Below, in pieces: positions 1 through 11,579 of a DNA stretch of 64,000 nucleotides. The notes beneath the pieces are model-generated. The model searched no databases and was not told the DNA's origin. It saw only the letters and a program-made list of their open reading frames with translations. Origin of the DNA: Casuarius casuarius (Eukaryota > Chordata > Aves > Casuariiformes > Casuariidae); the NCBI GenBank assembly GCA_003342895.1, contig PTFA01000230.1, positions 1,254,966 through 1,318,965 on the forward strand. The letters run 5' to 3'. The translations under genes were made by a program, and so were the position numbers. The first letter of the stretch is position 1. Each line of letters opens with the position of its first letter.

Positions 1-1069
1 TTAGATAGTGCATACATAGGGCAGTCCCCTCAGATATGTATTTCATCTTCCTTCTGCACTGTACACAAAGACAAAGGTCTGTGTTTACAGCTCAAAAAAT
101 ATCAATTCAGAGATAAAACTGATCTAAAACTGTACCTTAATCTGAAAATTACTTCCTATTGCTTATGTGTCTGTATTTCAGTTCAAAAGCAATTGGTTTG
201 CAGCTTGTGCTCCCAATGTCTATGGAAGAAGAGGAAAAGGCAGGAGGGAGAATCTCATTTTTGTGATCTCCTGAGAAAAGGAACCCGAAGCAGTTCTTTT
301 TTTCTTTTTTTTTTTTTTAAAAAAAGTGATTATATAAACATCTGAAAATAAGGATTAACGTGTGATTGGTATGTTGCAATTTTGAATAGGAAGAATAATC
401 GTAAGTATTTAATGTTTTAAGCAAAACTAAATTGAAGATCTCTCTCTCCACTGTATTTTGGGTATAAGGAGAAATTGTTTTTATGTATACTTTTTATATT
501 ATTTAGAAAGTATTTAGTGCTTTTTCTTCAAAAGGAAATTGATCTGTCTAGCCTTTTGTAAAAAAAGAAGTGTTAACTAATCAGTGCAGACATTATGTTC
601 ATCATTTTCATTAGAAAACGCTCTGATTACACTCAGAGATGGGTGTGAAATCCTGTGTTTCCTTTCTATTTTCGTTTGTTTCCTTTTTAAGGAAAACAAA
701 AGTTCTGAGACAACAACCCCTTAATGGGTCTGTTTTTCTGTTGACCTTGAGGGAACTACAGATTTTCAGTTTAATTCTTAAAGGCAGACCTTAGGCTGTA
801 TTCCTCAGAAGCCAGTGGAGGAGGTTCTGGCAATGCAAAAGTCTCTGTGAATCAGATAACAATATGAATTTTGGTATGTTTAGATTTGCATTTTGTATTT
901 TTTCTTTCAGTTTGTGCATAAGCCTAAAGCAATATACCCTGTATTTGGAAGTTCCCGTTATGCTTTGAAAAGTCTTTAGCCGTTATAAATTTAGTGTTAT
1001 GTTAAGCAAAAGTTCCTTTTAAAATGCCCACTTGTGTATTGAGGACAAACAATTTTTAAAGATAATGCC

Positions 1070-1116
1070 CAGAATTCTCAACTAAAAAAGCAATAACCTT
1101 AAATTTGAGAATTCTG
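1070..1116. other. Perfect 12-bp inverted repeat with a 23-nt spacer
   Basis: Arms CAGAATTCTCAA at 1070-1081 and TTGAGAATTCTG at 1105-1116. No transposon ends or target duplications are recognised around it. Confidence 0.85.
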
Positions 1117-3154
1117 TGAGTCTTGCAACACTTTGAATCACCTTGTGTTTTCAACACATACACCTTGCTTCTTGTTGGAAAGTGAACAGAAGTTTTTTTG
1201 TCAAAAATATAAGGAACTACATAGAAAGATGATGTACTTTTGTCGTGTTTCCTTCTCATCAGTATGGAAGGCAGTGGAACTTCTATTCCTCGCAAGACAA
1301 CTTCAGTACTCTGGAAACATGGTAATTCCATACAGGAGATGGGATTTTAGGTGGATGATTGCAAATGAAGGTTGAGAGTATGCAAGCTAGAAGCAATCTG
1401 AAATATGTTAGAAAGATACCTATGCATCCAGGCTGTCAGACAGTGAAAAACTTGCACATGTGTTTGATAGTACAAATAGAAAAAGATGCTATAGTGTAAG
1501 GCTTGAATACTTTCCTGAACTGAGAAAGGGGCATTTAAGAGAGAACATGAAAAATACAAGTCTCAGTAACACAAGTGCACGTCTCATCCTTCTAAATATT
1601 GTTGAAACAAAAGAAGCTGCCAAAAAAGTCACTCTGCAGAGGTTAAATTTAGTGTTCCAGTCCTACCTACAAGCACAAAAATTAAAACTCCAACCATGCA
1701 TACTGTGTAATTACAATGGTTATATAGTGTCTAGTAGTGTTTTTATAAAGAATAATTTGTATAGTTACAATGCTTAGGAAAAATCTGTAGTGTCTTGTTT
1801 TGTTTCTTTTCTGTGGAGGAAAAAAAAATGCCACCCCATTGGCATTTATTTAGGGGTTTTGTTTTGTTTTGTTTTTGAACTTCTGGATCTTTCTGAATGC
1901 ATTTCCATAAGCATATTTGAAAGTTTTTGAGGCTAGAAATGCTGGTCTCTAATTTCTGCCTATGAATAAAATAAGATAGGGAAGAGGGATGATGAAGGTA
2001 TTAAAGTTCTTTACCATTGTCCTAATAACTAAAAAATAAATGTACAGAAAGTTAAAAATTGTTTAGAAGCTCAGAACAGAAGAGAGGTGAATGGTTTAAG
2101 TGGATGATAGTGAGGGTAATGGCTTCTAGATGAAGCAAATTTTTACTCTATGTCAGAAGTAGAGGTGGAGGTAGGAAAGCATTAGCTTTGTGAGAATTTA
2201 GAAATTAATGGAAGATTTACAGCCATCTGCAGCATGTTTTTGTGTAAAGCTGAGGGTTTTTTTTAATATATATGTTCATTTGTTTAAGATTTTTCTTCAA
2301 AATGCTGTTAGATTATAGTGGTGTGTCAGCTAATAAATGTAAAAGCTCTTAATCAAGTAGGTGACAATTTTTGGAGAGTTACAATGCAATTTATAATCAA
2401 AATAGAGGAAATTTTTGGAAGGAACATCTATGTTCAAACTTTTTGTTTATGTTTTCATCTAAGCTACTGCTCTTCTCTACCCAACTCAGTGTGACCAGAA
2501 CAAAAAACTTAAATTGGTTTGACTTCAGACTTGGTAATCAAAAAGGTGCTGTAACATTGAGTATGTTAATTAAAGTGTTTGCTAATCCACGAACTGGTAT
2601 AAAATGGTATGTGGGTTTAGTTAACCAATTGGGGAAATAATTTATTTTCTGTGTAAAGTTACGGAATTTTTAAGCTAACTTTTTGAAAATGTTGTCTTTC
2701 ATGAGATGAAAGATCTTTTGGAATTTTTTCTTCAGGTTTTCTGCAGCAAAAATATCCTAATCCAAGTTTATAGGATTAGCATTGACACTTGGATTATTGC
2801 AGTATGGATGATCTTGAATAGTTGGCACATGGAGATTGTTATTTAGGTAAATCAGTTTTGAGACATGGTGAAAATGTGACTGGTTCTGGGCTGTTCAATT
2901 GTGTAGGCGTATTAGGTTAAATAGGTGTGTGTGCTGGTGAGTTTGATGGAGGAGGTATGTGTGTTGATGGTGACAGAGTGGAGGGAAGGGGATGCTTACT
3001 TTAAACTATACCTAAAATAGATTTTATTAAAGTACTCTTACTGGTTACTTCAGCTTTTTCTGTTTGAACAGGTGGTAAAATCAGCAGATGAAATGATCAT
3101 CCGAACTAAAAGAAACAAAGAAATTGCTCCAAACCTACCCCTTTAAAAGACTCT

Positions 3155-3177
3155 ATTAATCTATGCAATAGATTAAT
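3155..3177. other. Perfect 10-bp inverted repeat with a 3-nt loop
   Basis: Arms at 3155-3164 (ATTAATCTAT) and 3168-3177 (ATAGATTAAT) with loop GCA. Could extrude as a small AT-rich cruciform; no function is known. Confidence 0.9.
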
Positions 3178-3766
3178 CTCCTTTTAAATCTGTTTTTAGA
3201 GTTTGCTATTTTTAGTTCTTGCTGGTGAGTCACAAACTCAGTATTACACATAGCCTCATTAATTTCATTGAACTTGCTTATAGCGTAAGGTACTAATGAA
3301 CAAAACTTCATTTTATGATAGAACGTTTTTGGAAATATTGAGCATTTGAATGTCATAATCTCACCTGCAGTTAATTGTTGTTTGTGGGAATCTTTTTGCT
3401 TCCCCAAATAAATAACATATCAAATTTCCTGAATGAGAAACATCAATGTACAAGTCGGTGTGCGTCATATCTGATATGATGCTGTCATTTAATATGTACA
3501 ATGAAATGGATTTATGCTAGTCTCTTTATTTTTGACATGTGATAGAAGGTTAATTGATGTTAAATGGGCTTTGTTAGCCCTTCATCAGCTACTAACCTAG
3601 TACAGGAGGAGTGCAAATCATTACTACAAAAGGCCAAGACCAGTATGTTTTCTTAGTGAGGTTTATGGGTCTTTTTGTTATCCCTCCCTTCTTTTCCTCC
3701 TTCCCAACCACACAAAACATAGCCAGCTGTAGTGATAGGAGGAGAGAGCAAGCAGCTTTTCTCCAG

Positions 3767-3802
3767 ACGTGCATGCGCACACACACGCGCACGTGCACAT
3801 GT
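3767..3802. repeat. Perfect alternating purine-pyrimidine tract, Z-DNA-prone
   Basis: Thirty-six consecutive bases alternate purine and pyrimidine without exception, mostly CA/TG and CG steps (a core of CGCACACACACGCGCACG). This is the type of sequence known to adopt Z-DNA under negative supercoiling. It lies in the only noticeably CpG-containing patch of the first 11 kb. Confidence 0.85.
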
Positions 3803-6800
3803 CCCCCCTACCCCCCTTTTTCCTCCTCATACCTCAGCAGAGTGACAGCTTCTAGATGTTGCGTGCGAGTGAGTTCAGCTGGTGCTGTGTGGTCTGGGTG
3901 TGTGGTCTCCAGCTCAACCGAGAGGCTGCTAACAGGGTGGATGAGAGAGAGCAATACTGTTTACTTTAATTTATTTCGGATGCCGGAACTGTGCCCAGAG
4001 TTTCTCCTGAGCTTGATTCCACAGTTAGCGGTGTCAATCCCTCACAGCTGCAGTGCAGTCTGAAATATGCACTGAACTCCTCTACCGAGTGCTCTCACAG
4101 CATCTGCTTCGGGTCCAGCCTTTTAATCCCTTGTGACTCAGAAATGTTAATGGTATTGCTGAGTGCTGTGATTATTTTGCTTTCACTATGTCAAGATATA
4201 TGGCCATGAAGATGTACCTTGCTGGATTAAGTAAAGCAGGACATCTAAGATATTGATGAAATATGCAAGTATAGCCATTGTGAAAGCAGAACTTACTCCT
4301 TGTCTACCCTAAAATGAAAATCTCTAGTGTAGCCTTCACGGCTGATTGGAATATTCAGTGGCTCTTTTGAATAGAGAAGGGCATCATGCCATTTAATACT
4401 CGGTCTTTTTTTTTTTTTTTTTTCCTCCATAGTTTGCCCCTTTCATCTCAAAACTTGTACACCTTCCCAATTTGAAATTGATTTTGGCATGTAACATTGT
4501 TCTGTAGGTTAACATGTTTGTCAGTGTTAATATTGGCTTGAATCAACATGCCGGATATGACAGACTAAGACAAATGAGGCTTTGTTTTTTCTGTGCAACA
4601 GTGAAATTACTGCCTTTTTTGTGTGTGTTCATCTTTTCATTGTAAGTGGCTTAGTGATGTTTTGAAGAGTTTTTTTTCCCTAAATGTAAGATTCGTGACC
4701 ATTTCTTGTTTAAATTGACAAGTCTTCTTTTATTATTTAAATAAACATGCATAGATTCTTAATATCACTTGGAATTTCACCATTGTTTAGCTTATTCACT
4801 TTCCAGTCTTTTCTGGCAGGCTTGCAGGAATGGACTTTGTATTATTAATGCAGTGTTGAAGGCTGTGGAAATTCTAGGGCACTGAAGATCTCCAGAGGGG
4901 TTAATAAATGTCAGTTATTTTCACAGTGCTGCTTTTTGGATACTTTTAAATCTTAGTTTATGTAGATTGTCTGTCTGAATTTATATTGTTGGGAAGATGA
5001 AGCACAGAAAAGGTTGCAATAGTGTTTTTCATCATTTTTGTAATGGTTTTGAATACAAACATGTAGGAAGTTTTTTGCTTTGTCGTCCTTCTCAGGGTCC
5101 TTTGCCATGTTGCTTCATTGACTCTGTTGTAGTGTGTTGTACTCAGGGGACTCTCTGGGTTTTCTAGTGAAAACAAATTATTAGATTTATTTAGCAGAAG
5201 CACAAGTTTGTGTAGTTTAAGGTGAAAAGGCCATCACCTAGGTTCTGGAATCTGAATATTTATTGTTTGTTTAAAAAAGGGTGTTTCATAAATCTGTTCA
5301 TTCAGAGAACATTTAATATTGTGATGTTGTGTGATAAGGGTATCTAATGTACTGGTTTCTGGTTTGTTTGCTTTTTAAAGGAAACAATAACAACATCTGA
5401 GGCATATTGCTATTTGAACATGGAGGATGCTTTGGTCGTCCCAGTTATACCTGCATCAAAATTTTGTAAATCATATGGCCTGTCATATGTATCACATATG
5501 ACTGATAACAAAAAATTCTTTGGTATCTGAAGACTCTCATTCTATGTATATGTTGTTTTCAGATTGCTTATAGCTTAGATTTTCTCAGAGATGACAAATA
5601 GGCTTTTTCTTCACTTCCTTCTTCACAATTTACGATTCCCTCTGCCAGATGACTGCGGCACTTATGTTGACCTTGGTTCTCTCTCCTCTGAGTAAATCTT
5701 TTAAGTTCAGTGTCTGTGACAAAGTACCGCTGAAAACTAACTTAACTCAGTTTTCAGTCATTGCAGCCAACTTACTTTCCTCTTTTGGACATTAGGAACT
5801 CCTTTTTAAAGCATCTCAACTGCTATTTTTTTCATTGATGAAACTTGTGAGATGTGTCTGGTTGTTAATTCTCTTCCAAAGTTCATGATGTTTTACTCTG
5901 TGATATGAAATTACTGGTCAGTGTAGTATCCTTAAATCCTGAACTATTATTCTTTATTTATTTCATATTTTGCTATTTCTTCCAGAGTAGTAAGCAGTAC
6001 TCTGCTTTACAGAACTGATGTAGTAGGTAGTGGTGATTTCCTTTGTGTTTCCTCTCTACTAGTCATTGAAAGTTGAACATGGAAACCTATTTAAAAATTC
6101 TCAATTTAAATCAACTGAAGGTTTGCAAAAGTCAAGCTGCTCTTCTGACTAGTATTTTTCCTTATGTTGGGCCCTATTTCGTTTCTTCATAGCTTTTTCT
6201 TGAAGTGCCTTTTTTTAGGATAAAGAGTGAAGATGTGCCCTCTTTTGCAACTTTGTAATGTTCAGAACTGTCTGTGTGACTTTTTGGAACTGAACCTTTG
6301 TGATAGAACAGTTTATTTGAGAAGCTCATGTAAAGACAAGGATTATGTTTATTAAAGACATTTTTCAAGATCACTTTGTCATAGGTGGTCTTCACAGAGG
6401 CTTTCTAAATCCTTGCGCTTCATAACAAGAATTGTGACAGAATAATAGAATAATATGGGCAAGATCATGGGAGCAGTCAAACAGATGTCATCCATGTTAA
6501 ACTATTGAGGCGACACTGTGAGGAAATGAAGTTTTTTTTTAAAAAAGGGGGGGGAGTGAAGAAAGAAAGAGGCCTCTGTTAGTGTAAAGGAAGATTGTCT
6601 ATTGCGAAAGAGTAGAGTCTTCTGAACACTTCTTCAGTAAGCCTATCTCCTCAGAAAAAATGTCTTGTTTAGAAAGACTCTCTTTATGCAACTTCCCCTA
6701 CACAATATAAAAACCAGTCTTCAGTAAGAAAAATTTAAGAAAAGAAAAATTATATGTATAAAAGAATAGTAACTGCTGCTAGGAGGAAGCCTCCCAGGAC

Positions 6801-7775
6801 ACTTAGCGTAATACATGTTCTCCAGGATGCTGTATTTTTCAGAGTTTTAAAATTTGGGGTACTCGCAAAGAGGGAGAAAAAATTGAAGCTCTGAAGACAA
6901 CATAGGCAGAAAATATTTTCTACTATTGGCACTATTTGGCAGCATAGTTTTGGGAATACTTACTAAAAATACTTTTTTTTTTTTCTTTCAAATGGCATTT
7001 ATAAAGCTGATGAATAATGAACTGTGTATAATAGGTTTTCAGTTTAGGGCAGTGTGTAGAATTGTAACTAGAGTTCGTAATTAGACTAGTTAGTATATAT
7101 TTTCATAAGCTAAATAGCTGTTTTTTTAGAAACTTGATTTTGGGGTCATAGTAATATGCTAGTTTATCTTCTTCTCTTTGCAGTACTTAAGGTTAGCAGC
7201 AGAATAAAATTGTTTAACAAATGCTTGTCTGTGATACAAGTGGATGGTCTCAGTGTAACCTGGGGTGGATGTATTTTCCATGTAGGATACTCAAACCACA
7301 CTCGGCAATCTCCACATACAGGATCTGCTTCCAAATGAGCAGTTCAATCATTATGACTATTGACATATTTGTCAAAGAGAAGAAGGAGCAGAAATACTAT
7401 AGATGACTGAAAGGCTGAAAGAAACTGATCGCTATTTAAAAAAAAAATAAAAAAAGTAACAGAGCATCTCAGTGCCATAATGCTTTTGTAATGTGTTGAG
7501 ATTTACTGTGGTCTCCTCATTCAGTGAAGTATTTTAAAGCAATTCTGCAATAAGTGTGGGAATACTTCAGAAGAAATATTAGACTTGAGGAGGCTCAACA
7601 TTTTTGTTGAGTTTATTCAGCTCATCATGAAGAACAATCCAGTACCCATTTCTCAAATCCAGAAAAATATGTTGTAATATTACTTCTGAGTTTTGCTATT
7701 AATTCAAACCAATTACCTGTGTGCCTAGGTATTTTAAAAGAAACAGTAGTTGCAATGCAAGGGAATCATAACTTT

Positions 7776-7803
7776 GGGGGAGGGAAAGGGGGGATGGAGA
7801 GGG
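7776..7803 (+). other. G-quadruplex-type motif
   Basis: Four G tracts (G5, G3, G6, G3) separated by loops of 1, 3 and 7 nt. Being on the sense strand, it would also be present in the intron RNA. Fits the usual G3+N1-7 pattern. Confidence 0.75.
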
Positions 7804-9156
7804 AGATAACCAAATAACACCAAAATAGCTTCTATTTTACTACTTTTCCTCAAGATTTCTTCCCCTCCATATTACCAATGAATTCCTGAAGTTTGCTTTT
7901 TTCATCTTTGTAACTGATTAATATTCTATCTAAATCTCTGTTAAAATATTGCTCAAAAGTGAAAGTGTTCAACATCATCTTGCTGATACAACATTTGCTG
8001 CTTCCTGCAGAGGGTGGCTATGTGTGGATATCGGGGTGTAACCCCACTGGTTCTTTACAGCTGTTGCACATCTTCAAGCTTTGCTGAGGATATGTGAGGA
8101 AAGCTGCAAAGACTGTGTGGTTAAGACTGTGAGGGATACATGTGATTTATCCTTCTTTTCCTAGGCAAATTATGCAATTGATGATTCTTTTCTACTGATC
8201 TTCTTTGCACATGACTACAGAGGAAACCTCGAATTCTGGAAGGTCTGAACTTCTGTGTGTATGCACCTTGTTATTGTGTAGGAATAAACAAGACTTCCCC
8301 CGCATTTTTGATTGCTCCAGGCAGCATTAGGTTTAGAAAGGGAGCTGGGAAGTTTGTTTGTATTGAGCTGCCCGTGTTTTTGTCAGCCAAGGTAATGTAG
8401 CAAAGGAAACCATATAAATCCAGTACTGGGCAGATGAGCTAGGCAAGCCTTGTGGTTCTGGGAGGGGGAATCTTGAGGGAAGACTGGCTCCTTAGGTTTT
8501 GCCTAAAGAGAGGAAGCAGAACAATAGGAGTTCAGGTTGTCTGTATGAACAAGACGATTGGGGGTAAGAAACAGGAGATAAGGAAAAGGAATTACCAAGG
8601 TGTCAGGATTAGAAGAGAGAATTGGAATATATTAGAAAACAAAACAAACCCCCTTGACCTTATCGATAAGAAGTCAGAAGGAAAATCTGACAGCATAGGG
8701 GCAGGAAATAGTTCAGCTGCAGAACTAGGACTTGGTCTCAGATTTGAAATGAGGCAGAGAATGCGTCTGTATGAGGAGGAAAACAGTGCTGGGAAAGAAA
8801 TAGAGCTAGGGCATAAGGAAGCCGGAGATAGGGCACTCTGCCTGCCAGAGCACAACCTTCTCTGCTGTGCCTGGATACTACTGCCAGCTCATATCTTTGT
8901 AATCTGCTGGTATTGTCCTCCTCTCCTTCAGTGGTGGTCTACAAGGTTATAGATTGCATCTGTCACTTACTCCTCCAGCTCTGTGTTAGATGTGGGAAGT
9001 TCCAGCATTTTACATACCGACTTAAAAGATTCATGATACTATATTGTGGAATACTTTTTTTCAACAGTTAGTTGTTGTGAAAACCTGGGAAAATAATTTT
9101 GTACTAAAAACACAATGTACTTTTTAACATTGTGAAGTCAAGGGGTTTGGCAGTTT

Positions 9157-9201
9157 AAAAAACAAAAAAAAAACCAAAACAAAAAAAAACACACAAAAAA
9201 A
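9157..9201. repeat. A-rich low-complexity tract
   Basis: A runs interrupted by single or double C (such as AACAAAAAAAAAACC and CACACAAAAAAACC). No recognisable SINE body lies upstream. Confidence 0.85.
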
Positions 9202-11431
9202 CCCTGAGATCCAAACACACATCATGAGTGTTATCATAGGCTCTTACCAGATTTCCTTCATATACTGGGTATTGCTCACATACTACAACTTTTCCAGTTT
9301 CTGCTGGTTCAGCAGGAATTCACATCTCTTATTAACGGCACACTTTTCAAAGATAATCTCAAAAATGTATCTGGAGAAATTAATAGTTCTGTGGTGTTCA
9401 TAGTATCTGAAGGCCTCCTCTGTATTAATGGATTTATCTTCAAAATACCTTTTGAGATGTGTAGTAGCATTCCTATTTTAAACATGTGAATGTGAAAAAC
9501 AGACTGTTAAGACTGACTGTATTAGTAGATTTGAGATCATTATTTAGAACCAGAGTGTTTTAGAGCATTGTATAGCACTTCCTATGTTCAGAGTACCTTT
9601 CCCATTGACTTTAGCTGCGGCATTGAGCTCTCAGCTCCTCTGATCTGAAGTTGGACACCCGGCAACTGAGAAGAAAAAATTGTTACTGGAGAGTTTTCTC
9701 TTAAGTGACTTGCTGTATGTCTGTGGTATAGACAGACGGAATCCTGTTCAGGGACAATCCTGTTCAGGGGCTGTGTGGAGATCTTCCTTCTTATTCCTGC
9801 CTTTTCCATTTCCATCTTCATTTTCAGTGTGCTTTCTAACTTCAGAAAATGAATTAAGAGTTCTGTTGGTAACAGCCTCTTTTATCCTCATGGCAGGTCT
9901 GTAGTACACTGAAAAAGGTGAAGAGGTTCTGTAGAAGCATAGGGTTTGATTCTACAACTGCTGTATTCTAGATGTGCAGAAGAGGCTGAAACAAAGATAA
10001 CTTACTCTCTTAATTCTGGCATTTCCTAATGCAAGTGCTTGGAAACTGCAATTTTACTGTAGCATTTTGTTAGGGATACTTTACAGAGTTTCATGAACTT
10101 GGTTATTTGCAAGTAGAAATAGAAAATGTACTTTGGTCCACAGGTAAAAGATTAAAATATGTTAGACACCTACGGTGCTCAGTTTATATTCAGCATGTTT
10201 TGGACCAACTTTTAAAATGGTATACACTGAAGTGTTCTATTTATGCATCTCTGATTTTTGAATACTGAACTTTTTCATCATAGTTTGTGGGTTTGTTAAG
10301 AAACATTTTTTTTCCCATAGGTTGTTTGATTATTACCTTTCCATGGCAGATAAATTCCTGTCAGAAACTGTTTGTAGATCACTTTGCACAGTTCCAAATG
10401 AGATATTTTTACTTAGAGTTTTAAAGATGCTGTTGTGTCTCAGTAGAAGAATTCGGACGTCATGGAATGGAATAGATGATACAGAATTACCATGGAAGTC
10501 CTTGAAAGAAATTTTATTTTGTGCCTGTCTTATGACTTCTGTAATACCTGTGTCCCTACGGGCAGGCTCTATGTGCCAGAGGTATTATAAATATGGAGAA
10601 GGTGGTGAGAGCTGATGTGCCTCAGGCTGTACTCCTCTGCTTCGTATGCTTGCAGAGCTGTGCAAAGGAGACTGCTAATGCACAGCTGGAATTTGATCAG
10701 TTGCATGGTGAATTGAACGTAGGGCTTCGGGACATGGGTACCATATTGGTGCTTCTATTCTATTGTAGAGATAAACTGGTTTGAATTGCCTTCTAGCTTC
10801 ATATGCAAAGGAAACTCTTGGAAATGCTTCTCCAATAATTTTGTGTACATTTATGTTGATCTGTTGGGATATTATTTGTTTTATTAATATTCTTTGTTAG
10901 TGTAGTGTCTCTAAGTAATGTTTTACTTTTTTCAGCTTATATAAACACTGATGCTTTATACAAACTAGTGCCGGGGGTTCCCTCCCTTGGGAATGTGTGT
11001 GCCAGTCAGTCCCCCTTTGGTGCAGAGGTAGCCCAAATGTGTAATCACAGTCTCTTACTTAGCTTAGAAGTTCTAAATTTTCTAAGCAATAGTAACTTTC
11101 TAATAGAGGACTGAATAACAGGCCCACTTGAGTTCTGTTATCAGTGATTTAGAATATGTATATTGTTTCATTAAGCATTTTGAAAGTTTAGGATTTGTTT
11201 TTTTTAATATTACAGGTCAGAGCTAGAGAATTTAAAAATATGTATATAAGTGGAAAGGAAGGTGTAGTTATTATAATGTTTGGTCAATATGTGGGAAAAA
11301 GCTTTGAGAGTATTGTTTCATAGTTACATTCATGTTTTTGCTTTATCATTTTATAAGAGCAGCTTAACATTTTTTATAATTTTAACATAAGTATCATTTT
11401 CAAACGATTGTATTTATTTCTTGCTGAACAG

Positions 11432-11579
11432 ATCAACTAACAATAACTGAAGAAAGACACCATGTCTCGAGCACGGCAGCCCCCACTTGTAACTGGCATC
11501 TCTCCCAATGAGGGCATCTCATGGACAAAAGTGACGATTAGAGGAGAAAACTTGGGAACTGGGCCTACAGACCTCATAG
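11432..11579 (+). CDS. EXOC2: EXOC2 coding exon 1 (30 nt of 5'UTR, then residues 1-40)
   Basis: The acceptor AG is at 11430-11431, so the transcript has at least one upstream non-coding exon. The ATG at 11462 has A at -3, and an in-frame TAA at 11444-11446 sits just upstream, which fixes the start. The exon encodes the first strands of the TIG domain, including T11 and R27, which contact Ral GTPases in the mammalian protein. The donor is ATAG|GTAAGT, a near-perfect U1 match, and leaves one base of the codon for G40. The exon is probably exon 2 by analogy with mammalian EXOC2, whose first exon is non-coding. Confidence 0.95.

Larger units (their letters stand above)
1..11431 (+). other. Intron upstream of EXOC2 coding exon 1 (part)
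   Basis: The region ends in a good acceptor at 11430-11431. It is AT-rich, CpG-poor and has no CpG island, so the EXOC2 promoter and non-coding exon 1 probably lie upstream of the window. Open frames here, the longest being 166 codons at 8452-8952, lack a recognisable domain and are most likely chance. Structured spots are annotated separately: hairpins near 1070 and 3155, a Z-DNA-prone tract at 3767 and a G-quadruplex motif at 7776. I see no RNA gene. Confidence 0.8.

Noticed and set aside
3611..4063. 150-codon open frame around the alternating CA/CG tract
   Set aside because: Composition driven by the simple repeat and pyrimidine-rich flanks; no domain and no evidence of splicing.
8452..8952. 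166-codon open frame in the upstream intron
   Set aside because: No recognisable domain, no consistent codon character, no splice or poly(A) context, and Trp/Cys-rich tail typical of chance frames; treated as non-coding.
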